The translations under genes were made by a program, and so were the position numbers. Shown here in pieces: positions 51,999 to 60,443 of a stretch of DNA of 64,000 nucleotides (position 1 is the stretch's first letter; every line of letters begins with the position of its first letter). Location: NCBI GenBank assembly GCA_023488905.1, contig JAMDCQ010000013.1, positions 62,001 through 126,000 on the forward strand, in the 5' to 3' direction. Origin of the DNA: Candidatus Bathyarchaeota archaeon. Lineage in GTDB: Archaea; Thermoproteota; Bathyarchaeia; Bathyarchaeales; Bathycorpusculaceae. The notes below the pieces were generated by a model that was given only the letters and a program-made list of their open reading frames with translations, did no database searches and was not told where the DNA came from.

Positions 51999-52126
51999 AA
52001 GTCATTGCTCCGAGACAGCAGTGGGCTTTGGGAATAAATAACTTTATCCTTTTAGTGAGAAAAAGGTGATTAGGCTAAAACCAGCCACAGCAGATAAATC
52101 GATGGCGAGCTTTCATTATCTTAACT

Positions 52127-52348
52127 TTACTTCGATGCAGGCTTTAAAATCAGGTAGCCCTTTTCTATGAGCCAATGATGAAACTGCCAAGTCGTATAGA
52201 GACAACTGTCGCCACATTTTTTTCGAATAGCCTCATACTGCGGAGACCCCTCGGTTTGACGCTCTAAATCCAGTTGATTTGGGCATTTGACGTCTTTGCA
52301 GAATTCTCGACGTTTATACTCAACATAACCCTGAGGAGCCATAGCCAT
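52127..52348 (-). CDS. small Cys-containing protein, unknown function
   Basis: A 73-residue protein, MAMAPQGYVEYKRREFCKDVKCPNQ..., with four cysteines (CKDVKC and KKCGDSC) and an aromatic end (TTWQFHHWLIEKGYLIL). The frame is open to 52426, but the ATG at 52348 (or 52342) is preferred because repeated module C, with its TATA-like CTTATTTAAAGC, lies inside the extension and places transcription start near 52375. No family can be named. Confidence 0.6.
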   Translation of the reverse strand: MAMAPQGYVEYKRREFCKDVKCPNQLDLERQTEGSPQYEAIRKKCGDSCLYTTWQFHHWLIEKGYLILKPASK

Positions 52349-52400
52349 CAAAGGTAAGGTCGGATCAAAATCATATAAACGTTGCCAGTGAAGCAGTTGT

Positions 52401-52443
52401 GCTTTAAATAAGGGAGGGGAGGTCACAGCTGAGACGTCGCGTG
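52401..52443 (-). repeat. Repeated intergenic module, copy C (second half only, inverted)
   Basis: On the minus strand this reads CACGCGACGTCTC, six variable bases, then GACCTCCCCTCCC and TTATTTAAAGC. It matches the second half of module A (9911-9954) at 13/13 and 23/24 positions. The first half with the ATACG hairpin is absent. It sits between two divergent genes (52127 minus, 52500 plus). The TATA-like core can serve both directions. Read on the plus strand it is followed by GGAGGGGAGGT. Confidence 0.7.
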
Positions 52444-52499
52444 AATTCAGTCACTTGGCAGTTGCCCAAAACGCTAAATATCCAAACCCCAAAGAAGTA

Positions 52500-52847
52500 G
52501 TGGTGAACGATTTGGTTTTTGCAAGAATGTCCACATGGACCTTTAAGGCGGGCAAACGAGAAGAGGGCTTTTTAGAATTAGACAACCTACTCAACTCCCT
52601 AACTAGGCATGCTGAGGGGTTCCGCGGCTACATGTCCCTGCTTCCAAAGGAGGAACCCAACACCGTATTGGTTTTGACGCTTTGGCAAGACGAAGAATCT
52701 CGCCAAGCTTCCGAAAAAGGGGTTTTCGCCCAGACCACGCTGAAGATCCAGAAGTACCTCGAGAAACCACCCGCCAGCAAAAACTACCGTGTGTTCTCCA
52801 CCGAACTGTTCCAGCGTATAGAAAGAGCTCACATCCAAGATACATAG
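52500..52847 (+). CDS. antibiotic biosynthesis monooxygenase (ABM) domain protein
   Basis: A 115-residue dimeric ferredoxin-like protein. FARMSTWTFKAGKREEGFLELDNLLNSL and EPNTVLVLTLWQDEESRQA match the ABM fold, whose members are monooxygenases, haem-degrading enzymes or of unknown role. Adjacent GTG codons at 52500 and 52503 are likely starts, although the frame continues up to 52455. The short gap to 52860 suggests cotranscription with the phosphodiesterase. Confidence 0.65.
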   Translation: MVNDLVFARMSTWTFKAGKREEGFLELDNLLNSLTRHAEGFRGYMSLLPKEEPNTVLVLTLWQDEESRQASEKGVFAQTTLKIQKYLEKPPASKNYRVFSTELFQRIERAHIQDT

Positions 52848-52859
52848 AGGCGTTTATGG

Positions 52860-53525
52860 ATGCTACGTGTGGGTCACCGCGGCGCAAAGGCTTACGCGCC
52901 TGAGAATACGCTGGCGAGTTTTAGGAAAGCGCTTGAAATCGGTGTGGACGCCGTGGAGTTGGATGTCAGAAAAACCCGTGATGGCGAGTTGGTTGTTATG
53001 CATGACGCCGACGTAAAGCGCACAACTAATGGTAAGGGTTTGGTTAGTGATTTGACGCTCTCACAGATTAAGGCGTTTTCTTCGGAGGGGGAGATGGTTC
53101 CGACTTTGGGTGAGGCGCTGGATTTTTTGGGCGGCAAAGTCAAGGTCGTCATAGAACTCAAGGAGCAAGGCTGTGAAGAGCAAGTTCTTGCAGAAGTACA
53201 GAAGCGAAGCATGGAAAAAGACGTTGTGATCAGTTCCTTTCTTGAGGACGCCCTCAAAACAGTCAGAGACCTCAACGCCGACATCCCGACTGGGTTAATC
53301 TACGCTAAACACAGCAACCCCCTCAAAGCAGCGTTGGCGTTGAAGGCGAATTACCTATTGCCCCTCTACAGGTTCACCCATACAGCAAACGTGCAGAAAG
53401 CGCACCAAAACGGCTTAAAAGTCATCGTCTGGACCATAAACACCCCTGAAGAAGTGGTGGAGTATGCCAAGAAGGGCGTGGATGGCATCGCCAGCGACAA
53501 ACCAGACATACTAACTACACGTTAA
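52860..53525 (+). CDS. glycerophosphodiester phosphodiesterase
   Basis: A 221-residue TIM-barrel enzyme that hydrolyses glycerophosphodiesters to glycerol phosphate and an alcohol. VGHRGAKAYAPENTLASF holds the HR and ENT motifs, AVELDVRKTRDGELVVMHDADVKRTT the metal ligands and acid/base, and KVVIELKEQG, GLKVIVWTINTPEE and ASDKPDIL later conserved strands. No signal peptide, so it acts in the cytoplasm on lipid-derived or archaeal glycerophosphate compounds. Confidence 0.92.
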   Translation: MLRVGHRGAKAYAPENTLASFRKALEIGVDAVELDVRKTRDGELVVMHDADVKRTTNGKGLVSDLTLSQIKAFSSEGEMVPTLGEALDFLGGKVKVVIELKEQGCEEQVLAEVQKRSMEKDVVISSFLEDALKTVRDLNADIPTGLIYAKHSNPLKAALALKANYLLPLYRFTHTANVQKAHQNGLKVIVWTINTPEEVVEYAKKGVDGIASDKPDILTTR

Positions 53526-53589
53526 CTTGTCAACGTCAATAACCGCAATCTCTATATTTCGCAATGGAACCTTTTTAAAAAGCGCGTGT

Positions 53590-53667
53590 GGGCCCGTGGC
53601 TCAGTCAGGCTAGAGCGGAGGACTCTTAATCCTTAGGTCGCGGGTTCAATTCCCGTCGGGCCCGCCA
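53590..53667 (+). tRNA. trnK: tRNA-Lys (anticodon CTT)
   Basis: GGGCCCG (53590-53596) pairs with CGGGCCC (53657-53663), with discriminator G and encoded CCA ending at 53667. The D arm is GCTCAGTCAGGCTAGAGC, the anticodon loop CTCTTAA reads CTT (Lys), and the T arm is GCGGG-TTCAATT-CCCGT. No intron. A CCTTTTTAAAAAGC stretch lies just upstream. An open frame crossing it on the minus strand is a shadow. Confidence 0.95.
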
Positions 53668-53740
53668 CCATTTTGATTTGATGGTTTTTGAGTTTTTGTT
53701 TTGTTGTGGGGTTGTGTTTGTCCGAAATCCATATAAGTAA

Positions 53741-53765
53741 ATCTTTACTATAATTTGGTAAAGAT
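53741..53765. promoter_or_regulatory. Perfect 8-bp inverted repeat at the HTH gene promoter
   Basis: ATCTTTAC (53741-53748) and GTAAAGAT (53758-53765) flank TATAATTTG. A TATA-like ATATAAG lies just before it (53731-53737), so transcription should start inside or just after the repeat, 12 bp before the ATG at 53777. Likely an operator for a dimeric regulator, perhaps the protein it precedes. Confidence 0.5.
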
Positions 53766-53776
53766 TGGAAATTGTG

Positions 53777-54274
53777 ATGGAAACACTCTCAAAAGACGAA
53801 GCAACCGTCTGGCAAGAATTCCAACAAGACAAAACCACCAGCACCATCGCCGAACAAAACCCCGAATGGAACCCCGCATACGTCTCACGCGTCCTAAACC
53901 GCGCCAGAGAAAAAATCGCCAAAACCCTCAAAGCACACGCCAACAGCCACCGCCTCGACATAGAAACCCTCCTAGACTACAAAGGCCTCCTCATCGGCTT
54001 CGACTACCAAACAAGCAGCCAAGTCTACATAGTCTACACCCAAAAACTCGGAGTCATCGTCTGGTACAAACACGACTCGTACGGTGGAAAACTCTGCTCC
54101 GACTGCCCCAAAGAAAAAGAATGCAGAGAAACACTAAACACCATAATCCAAGAGTACAATATCACACTAAGGGAAGACGAAAAGCAGCTATGCATGACTA
54201 AACAAGCCATCGCAGTCTTCAACAAATTAGCCGCTAAGGAAACGCCGCGGTACAAACGAAAAGGAGGCGAATAG
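53777..54274 (+). CDS. helix-turn-helix regulator with a Cys-containing C-terminal domain
   Basis: A 165-residue protein. The N-terminus (METLSKDEATVWQEFQQDKTTSTIAEQNPEWNPAYVSRVLNRAREKI) looks like a sigma-region-4-type helix-turn-helix. The C-terminal part is mixed, with CSDCPKEKEC, which may bind a metal ion. Function is unknown; the operator-like repeat just upstream suggests autoregulation. It is followed 2 nt later by a PH-domain membrane protein on the same strand and may control it. Confidence 0.6.
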   Translation: METLSKDEATVWQEFQQDKTTSTIAEQNPEWNPAYVSRVLNRAREKIAKTLKAHANSHRLDIETLLDYKGLLIGFDYQTSSQVYIVYTQKLGVIVWYKHDSYGGKLCSDCPKEKECRETLNTIIQEYNITLREDEKQLCMTKQAIAVFNKLAAKETPRYKRKGGE

Positions 54275-54276
54275 AT

Positions 54277-54987
54277 ATGGGAAAAAACGAAGCAGAAAAA
54301 GTCATCCGACCCCCAGTGCAGCAGATTACCAGCGGAACAATCTTCAAGCCATCAAAAGCATACCTGCAAAAGATGCAATTCCAAAACATCCTCGCCTTCG
54401 TATTCATTGTGCTGTTGGTGTTCTTGTCGTTTATAGCCGTTGCATACATGGCTGCCTCTGACCCCGAGAATCCAAGTGCAGCGCAAATAATCCAAGATTA
54501 CATGGTGACCGTGAACCTCTGGTCGCTTATAGCAAATCTACTATGGTTCATCCCCGCCTTGGTTCTGACGCCGATGTACTTCAACAGCATAGAATACTCT
54601 GTAAAAGCCCAAAGCGGAGACACAATGCCTGAAATCTACTCCAAAGAAGGCATCATAACAATCACCCGCCGCCATGTACCCTTCAGATGCATAACCAACA
54701 TTTCAAGCAAAGCAGGCCCGTTTGACAGACTGTTCAAAATCGGCTCAGTACACGTAGAAACCGCAGGCTACTCTGGCTCCAACCAGAAAGGTCCCGAAAC
54801 CGTCCTCAACGGCATTGTATTCTACGAGGAAGTACGCGACTTCATCTTAAGAGAGCTAAGAAAATACCGAGAACCATACACCACAACAACCGAGGTAAAC
54901 CAGCCAACTCCAGAACCAACAAGCAACAACAGCGATGAGGTTTTGGTCACTTTGCGAGAAATACGCGACCTACTAAAAACCAAGTAG
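54277..54987 (+). CDS. membrane protein with a bacterial PH (bPH2) domain
   Basis: A 236-residue protein. Two membrane helices (about residues 35-60 and 82-105) are followed by a bPH2/DUF304 domain: FNSIEYSVKAQSGDTMPEIYSKEGIITITRRHVPFRCITNISSKAGPFDRLFKIGSVHVETAG. A flexible Thr/Pro tail ends in a helix. Such domains are found in membrane proteins of uncertain function, often with stress regulators. It shares an operon with the HTH gene. Confidence 0.75.
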   Translation: MGKNEAEKVIRPPVQQITSGTIFKPSKAYLQKMQFQNILAFVFIVLLVFLSFIAVAYMAASDPENPSAAQIIQDYMVTVNLWSLIANLLWFIPALVLTPMYFNSIEYSVKAQSGDTMPEIYSKEGIITITRRHVPFRCITNISSKAGPFDRLFKIGSVHVETAGYSGSNQKGPETVLNGIVFYEEVRDFILRELRKYREPYTTTTEVNQPTPEPTSNNSDEVLVTLREIRDLLKTK

Positions 54988-55049
54988 AGTCTCCCCCAGT
55001 TTTATTTTCATTAAATTTTCAAACAGATTTTAATTTAATAATCACTCGA

Positions 55050-56306
55050 TTACGCAGCAGTTTCTTTGGCGGTTCCTTCTTGAACTGTTGGCCGTCCAGC
55101 CTCAATTAAAGATTTATTTCCAAACATTAGAAGCCCTACAACAAAAATTAGCAGCCCTGACCCAATCAGCAACCACTCAATCGTCACAATATCAGCCACG
55201 GGACCAAAAAAGATCATACCCATCGGCATCATAACGCTCGATATCATGCCGAGAACCCCAAAAACTCTTCCGAGGAAATCTGGATCAATTTTTTGCTGAA
55301 GCAGAGTAGTGGCGGGTACATTGAAGATCGGCAACGCAATTCCAGTTAACGCCATACAGAGTAAGTAGAGCCAGAAGATGGGTGTGATTCCAAGAGCAAA
55401 AGTAAAAGCACCCATAACCAAAGTTGAAGCAATAATTGAGTGGGTTTTGTTTTTGAATCCACCTCAGTAAGCTATGAGTAAACCGCCCGAAATCATACCA
55501 GCCGAAAAAGCAACTTCAACCGCAGTTAAACGCCACACGTCACTTCCAAAGGTTCTTGTTACTTGGAGGGGGGAAAGAAACGCGGCGGGGGCGACTAAGA
55601 AGAAAAATACTGCGGCAAAACCGAAAAGTGCTTTGAGATAGCCTTGATTGTTGATGTATTTTAAGCCGAGTTTTAGGTCGGCGAAGTATCCGGTTGTTTG
55701 CTTCAGTAGCGCTTTTGCGTGAGGGGGAACATGGACAGAGAGAAGCAATATCGATACAGCTAAGGCTGCGGTGATTACGTCGATGAAGAATACTATTTCG
55801 ATACTTGCTATGACAAGTAGCATACCGCTGATCATGGGCGCGATAAGCATTGATGTTGACTGAATGCTGGTGTTTGTTGCGTTTATCTTGGTGAGTTTAT
55901 CCTGCGGCACCAGTTGAGGAATAATAGCGCCTACAGAAGGCGTATGAATTCCCGCTCCAACTGATCGTATGCTTAAGACTAGGAAAAGCAGCCATAAATC
56001 ATTGTGTCCTAAGAAAAATAATATAGCTAGAGTAAATGTTGCCACTGCTATAAGCGAATCCGACAAGATGATGAGTGTTTTTCGATTGTAGCGGTCTGCC
56101 CATACGCCCGCAAACGGAGAGATAATAAAAGTCGGCAGAAAACCACAGATAATTGCCAGAGTCATCATCACCCCCGACTGTGTTGTCAGCGTAATATACC
56201 ATGTGATGGCATACTGAACCAGTAGTAACCCAAACAACGAAATATTCTGGCTTACCAAGAAGAGCAGAATAGTTGTTCCAAACTTAGAGAGCCTGCTAAC
56301 CTGCAT
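55050..56306 (-). pseudogene. MFS drug/metabolite transporter interrupted by an in-frame TGA
   Basis: Two pieces in one frame encode a full major facilitator protein of the MefA/DHA3 type: an N-terminal piece (residues 1-280, with LVQYAITWYI, FAGVWADRYNRKTLIIL) and a C-terminal piece from GGFKNKTHSII to AGRPTVQEGTAKETAA. Between them a single TGA (55466-55464) sits in GGLLIAY-TGA-GGFKNK, where relatives usually have Trp (TGG). Either the gene is decayed or there is a point error, or the codon is read through. TGA stops other genes normally (dphB, ribL). The start is the ATG at 56306 behind GGAG. Confidence 0.7.
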
Positions 56307-56399
56307 ATTATCTCCGAACTGATTGAGCACCAAAATTTAAACTGATTTGTGGCAAACAGCGCAAAAAGATTAGTTCTAACAGTAAGGAACAAAAGAATG

Positions 56400-57269
56400 T
56401 TAGCTGAGCAGTCTCTTTAACCGCTGCACTAAGCCTTCTCGTTCACTGGGCTGTCGCATCCATAACTGGCGGTTTTCCCTGAACTGTTCACCGCTGATCT
56501 TGCCTTGCTTTTGCAAGTCGCCCAAAAGCCTCATGAATCCCTGCAGCTCCAGCTGTTCGTTCGATACAGCGTTGCCAATTTTTCGCTCGCTTTGGGCGTT
56601 GACGCCGATGGGTTCAGTGTCTGGCGGCGGATACATAGCGTAGAGGAAGCGTGCAAAGTACAGATTATCCCAGTCCTTAGCGAGGGGCAAGCTGTTTTTT
56701 GCGTTTAGGAGTTCGGCGGTGTATCGTTCGTATTCTTGTCCGGGCGAAAGATACTTTGTCTGCACCGCCGCCAAACCCACAACACGGTTAACAAAGTACC
56801 GCATGTGCTGATTGTCAAAAACGGGTAGCGCCAACCCTTTCTCGTAGTTGAAGCAGTAGATGATTTTTTTAGCCACGAATTTGTCCTGTGACATTCCGCC
56901 GAGTCTTTCCCATGGAGCGTCCACTTTTTGAGCCAGCGATTTACGGTCATCTACTGCGGTGCGGAGGAGGTTTCGGAATTCTTTGATTTGGAGGCGGGTG
57001 TTGCGGTAGAGGTTGGAGTTGTTCTGGATTGGTGCACCTTGGATGTTGAGGTTTTTTTCGAGGAATTGGAAAAATTCGCCTACTTCGTCGGGGTTGACTT
57101 TGAAGAGTTTATCAGCGTCAAGCCACTCTATTGAAGCGAGGTTTTCGGCGAAGGTAAATTTCTGTCTAAACTCTTTAAGTCTGCCAAGTGTGATGTTGAC
57201 TTCGTGTTTTATGGCGTTGTTTTTGTCGAATGCATCGGCTTTTTCTTGCAGGAGGTTACTTTTGGACAT
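56400..57269 (-). CDS. protein of unknown function
   Basis: A 289-residue soluble protein. The best-conserved-looking block is DAPWERLGGMSQDKFVAKKIIYCFN and LALPVFDNQHMRYFVN, which has the appearance of a nuclease- or glycosylase-like helix-rich core, but I cannot assign it. The ATG at 57269 is chosen over 57350, because the extra N-terminal segment is hydrophobic and unlike the rest. It is a single minus-strand gene. Confidence 0.45.
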   Translation of the reverse strand: MSKSNLLQEKADAFDKNNAIKHEVNITLGRLKEFRQKFTFAENLASIEWLDADKLFKVNPDEVGEFFQFLEKNLNIQGAPIQNNSNLYRNTRLQIKEFRNLLRTAVDDRKSLAQKVDAPWERLGGMSQDKFVAKKIIYCFNYEKGLALPVFDNQHMRYFVNRVVGLAAVQTKYLSPGQEYERYTAELLNAKNSLPLAKDWDNLYFARFLYAMYPPPDTEPIGVNAQSERKIGNAVSNEQLELQGFMRLLGDLQKQGKISGEQFRENRQLWMRQPSEREGLVQRLKRLLS

Positions 57270-57440
57270 TTTGACCGTATTGGTATGGGTGCTTTGTCTA
57301 ATAAGAGTTGCAACCAGGCAAAGTGTGATAACACAAATTCCAGACAACAATACAACAGCGACTCAAGTACAATTCTTTAGAGGATGCGGTCAAGGAAACA
57401 ATATTAGTCTTTGAACGCCAATTGCTTTAAGGTCACCACC

Positions 57441-57851
57441 ATGAAAAAGCAGGTGTTCATAGCAGGTCCCATCATAGGCATGGAAAAACAGCAAGACTTC
57501 CGTAAAACCATCACTGACATAGTCGAAAGAATAGGGTTACAGATTATTGATCCGTGGAAACGCGAAAGAGTCCTTTTCAACGGGACTGAGGATTGCTGGT
57601 GGGATAAGGTGCCCACTTTTGATTTTGTGCAGCGGGACCTCGACGACGCCGACCGATGCGACATCATGGTGGTGTATTTGCCGATTCTCTCGGCGGGTGC
57701 CTGCATGGAAATGTTCTACGCCAAACGCAAAGGCAAAAGAATCATCGTTGTTTCGCCCATCAAGTGCCTCAGCCCATGGATTGTGTTCCACTCTGACAGG
57801 ATAATCAAGAGTTTTGACGAGTTGGAAGGGGCACTGAAGGAATTTCTTTGA
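57441..57851 (+). CDS. nucleoside 2-deoxyribosyltransferase-like protein
   Basis: A 136-residue protein. QVFIAGPIIGMEKQQDF is the N-terminal motif of the family, VQRDLDDADRCDIMVVYLP the acidic centre, and SAGACMEMFYAKRKGKRIIVV the catalytic region with the Glu nucleophile. Members transfer deoxyribose between bases or break N-glycosidic bonds of nucleotides. The ATG at 57441 is chosen over 57411. Substrate unknown. Confidence 0.8.
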   Translation: MKKQVFIAGPIIGMEKQQDFRKTITDIVERIGLQIIDPWKRERVLFNGTEDCWWDKVPTFDFVQRDLDDADRCDIMVVYLPILSAGACMEMFYAKRKGKRIIVVSPIKCLSPWIVFHSDRIIKSFDELEGALKEFL

Positions 57852-57910
57852 TTTTTTAGAAAAAGCCTATATCGGCGTAAAGCTAGCAGAGAGGCATTAC
57901 GGTGTAAACA

Positions 57911-58471
57911 GTGGACGCCTTTACCGTCGTCTTGATCGCTGTCGGGTTGGCTATGGATGCTTTTGCAGTTTCAATTGCGAACGGCATGACCATCACGCGC
58001 AACCGGCGGCGCTCAGCGCTTTTGACGGCGACGGCGTTTGGCGGTTTCCAGATGCTGATGCCAGCCATCGGATACCTCGCGGGTTTAAGCCTTGAAAGCA
58101 TCATAGCCAGCGTGGATCACTGGGTAGCTTTTGGGCTGCTGGCGTTTATCGGCGCAAAAATGTTCTTTGACGGTTCTAAAAAAGAGAAGCCGCAAGATGG
58201 ACCTACAGACCTCAAAATGCGGACATTGTTGGTTTTGGCGGTTGCCACCAGCATCGATGCGTTGATGGTTGGGTTGAGTTTTGCGTTTCTGCAAACCCAA
58301 ATTGCGGTGCCTATAGCGGTGATTGGCGGGGTGACGTTTGGACTTTCGTTTGTTGGATTCTATTTTGGATGCGGACTGGGCAAACAGTTTGGTCACCGAA
58401 TAAAAATCGTGGGCGGCGCTGTGTTGATTCTTATTGGGCTGCGGATTCTGCTGGAGCACCTGTTCGCTTAG
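57911..58471 (+). CDS. mntP: manganese efflux pump MntP
   Basis: A 186-residue protein with six membrane helices in two repeated halves. Each half carries the Asp-rich LAMDAFAVSIANG-like motif (VGLAMDAFAVSIANGMT and ATSIDALMVGLSFAF), which binds Mn. It exports manganese from the cell. Translation starts at a GTG. It is convergent with uvrC and overlaps its end by 41 nt, an unusually long convergent overlap. Confidence 0.9.
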   Translation: MDAFTVVLIAVGLAMDAFAVSIANGMTITRNRRRSALLTATAFGGFQMLMPAIGYLAGLSLESIIASVDHWVAFGLLAFIGAKMFFDGSKKEKPQDGPTDLKMRTLLVLAVATSIDALMVGLSFAFLQTQIAVPIAVIGGVTFGLSFVGFYFGCGLGKQFGHRIKIVGGAVLILIGLRILLEHLFA

Positions 58472-60080
58472 AGCACTTTTTGGGTTTGAATTCTTCTCGG
58501 ACCTGCATTTGTCGGCGTTTGCGGTTGTAGCCCAACGAGAACTCGTGGGTAGCGTCGCGGATTTTTCGTAGCAGAAGCATCATGCGGCTGTTTTTAGCAA
58601 AAACATGCGGCTCAGGGTCATCTGGGAAGTAGATTTCTTCGCGTTCCTTCGCCAACCCAATCAACGGCACCTGCAAACCCAGCTTCTGCAACGCAGCCTG
58701 TGCGGCGCTGACCTGTCCAGGGCCGCCATCGATGACCACAATGTCAGGCAGGGGGTTTTTCTCTTCAAGTTGGCGCGTGTAGCGTCGGGTGACGACCTCG
58801 TTGACTGCGGCGAAGTCGTCTTGCCCAGCGAAGGTTTTGATTTTGAATTTGCGGTAGTTCTTTTTGTCGGGTTTGGCGTCTTTGAATGTGACCATGCCTG
58901 AGACGACGTGTTCGGTTCCGAGGTTGGAGATGTCAAAGCACTCGATTACGCGGGGCAGTGTGGGTAGATTGAGGTTGTTTTGCAGGTCCACTATTGCGCT
59001 GTCGACTTCGAGCGTGGATTCCAAGTTTTTTTCCGCCAGCTTAAGTAGCGCCAGTTTGTCGGCTTTTCTGGGGATAGTCAAAGAAACAGGCGCCAATCGC
59101 TTGGCAGCCAGAAACTCTTCCAGCACATGCTTTTCTTGGGGTTCCTGCCAGACAGGTTGGTTGAGCAGTATTTCGCGGGGAATCTGATTGGAAGTATAAT
59201 AAGCCTTCAAAAATTCCTGTTCGATCTGCGGCTGCAAATCCACCGTGAACTCCTTTTTGCCCAGCAAAACCCCTTTGCGGACGCCCATCTGCACCACATG
59301 CAGCTTCTCGCCCACCCGCTTGAACGCCATCACATCTTGGTCGAAGCGTCGCTCGTTGTCCACGATTTGGCGCTCTGTTAGGAGTCGGATGGAGGCTATT
59401 TGTTTGCGCAGTTCTAGGGCTTCCTCAAACCGCTGACTCTCGGAAGCTTGCTGCATTTGCTGGGTAAGTTGCTCTATGGTTTGCTCGTAGTTGCCGTTTA
59501 GAAACGACCGAGCCTGCTTAACCTGCTGCTCATACTGCTCGGCTGAAACGTTGCCGACGCAGGGCGCGGTGCACATGTGGATGTGGTGGTTTAGGCAGGC
59601 GCGTTTATGCATGTTTTTGCAGGTGCGCAGTTTGAAGACGCGAACCACGGCGCGTTGGAGGTCTTGACGTGTAAAGCCCTCTGTATAGGGACCAAACGAC
59701 TCCAGCTTGCGGCTGACTTTGCGGCTGGTCAAAACCCGTGGAAATGGTTCGCGGGTGAGTGAGATGTAGGCGTAGCTTTTGGCGTCTTTGAGGTCGATGT
59801 TGTATTTGGGCGAGTGCTGCTTGATGAGTTTGTTTTCGAGTAGGAGGGCTTCGACTTCGTTGTTTACGACTATCCAGTCGATAGTGCGGATATGTAGGAG
59901 GAGTTGGCGGGTTTTGGCAGGTTGGTCTATGCTTGAGAAGTAGCTTTTGACGCGGCTGCGGAGGTTTTTGGCTTTGCCCACGTAGAGGATTTCTTCTGCC
60001 TCGTCGCGGTAGAGATACACGCCTGGCTCGGTTGGAATGTCGCTGGCTTTGAAGTCGCTTGGACTGGATAGTTTAATCAT
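58431..60080 (-). CDS. uvrC: UvrABC excision nuclease subunit C
   Basis: A 549-residue nuclease that cuts damaged DNA on both sides of the lesion. The N-terminal GIY-YIG domain (PGVYLYRDEAEEILYVGKAKNLRSR) makes the 3' cut, a Cys cluster CKNMHKRACLNHH-C follows, then the UVR domain (RFEEALELRKQIASIR) that binds UvrB, and the RNase H-like domain (ECFDISNLGTEHVVSGMV, VIDGGPGQVSAAQ) that makes the 5' cut. It ends soon after RDATHEFSLGYNRKRR, so the C-terminal tandem helix-hairpin-helix of bacterial UvrC is missing. Start at 60080 is chosen. Confidence 0.92.
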   Translation of the reverse strand: MIKLSSPSDFKASDIPTEPGVYLYRDEAEEILYVGKAKNLRSRVKSYFSSIDQPAKTRQLLLHIRTIDWIVVNNEVEALLLENKLIKQHSPKYNIDLKDAKSYAYISLTREPFPRVLTSRKVSRKLESFGPYTEGFTRQDLQRAVVRVFKLRTCKNMHKRACLNHHIHMCTAPCVGNVSAEQYEQQVKQARSFLNGNYEQTIEQLTQQMQQASESQRFEEALELRKQIASIRLLTERQIVDNERRFDQDVMAFKRVGEKLHVVQMGVRKGVLLGKKEFTVDLQPQIEQEFLKAYYTSNQIPREILLNQPVWQEPQEKHVLEEFLAAKRLAPVSLTIPRKADKLALLKLAEKNLESTLEVDSAIVDLQNNLNLPTLPRVIECFDISNLGTEHVVSGMVTFKDAKPDKKNYRKFKIKTFAGQDDFAAVNEVVTRRYTRQLEEKNPLPDIVVIDGGPGQVSAAQAALQKLGLQVPLIGLAKEREEIYFPDDPEPHVFAKNSRMMLLLRKIRDATHEFSLGYNRKRRQMQVREEFKPKKCSKRTGAPAESAAQ

Positions 60081-60203
60081 GGCTTCTGCCGCTGCTATCT
60101 CACTGAACGCGGGACGCATTAAGCATTTCCCATTAACTGCTCAAAATTGCTGGCGCTATTGCTCTGCAGAATACCCCGCCCCTTTTTGACTGGGCTGCCT
60201 TTA

Positions 60204-60377
60204 TCAGGGTATTTTGGCTATTTCTTCATCCAGCCAGTACTCGCGTTCCTTGACGCGCATTGGGTTGGACTTTTGCCAGATTTCACACTCTTTTTCAAAA
60301 TCCTCTGTACTCATATTCTCCATCTCCTCGATGCCTAATGAAACCGGCGCTTTCTTGAAAATTAAGAGGACGCCCAT
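60204..60377 (-). CDS. small charged protein between uvrA and uvrC, unknown
   Basis: A 57-residue acidic and basic protein (EEMENMSTEDFEKECEIWQKSNPMRVKEREYWLDEEIAKI), likely helical. A longer start at 60419 is possible. Just upstream is a partial inverted repeat TATTCC-N7-GGAATA with a TATA-like sequence. No family is recognised. It may be a small partner of the repair genes or unrelated. Confidence 0.4.
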   Translation of the reverse strand: MGVLLIFKKAPVSLGIEEMENMSTEDFEKECEIWQKSNPMRVKEREYWLDEEIAKIP

Positions 60378-60443
60378 CGCTTTTAAGGTATATTCCGAAT
60401 TTGGGAATACCACAAGCAACTCGCCTTGGCACCGCTAAGAAGC

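Noticed and set aside
52349-52426. Extension of the small protein at 52127 through the repeated module
   Set aside because: The repeated TATA-like module is more likely its promoter; the ATG at 52348 is the better start.
53626-53961. Minus-strand frame ending in a WRARRELNPRPKD-like sequence
   Set aside because: It overlaps tRNA-Lys and the HTH gene and is a shadow of the tRNA sequence.
55050-56306. TGA read as tryptophan throughout the genome
   Set aside because: Other genes here end with TGA at the expected place with normal overlap (for example dphB and ribL), so TGA is a working stop codon.
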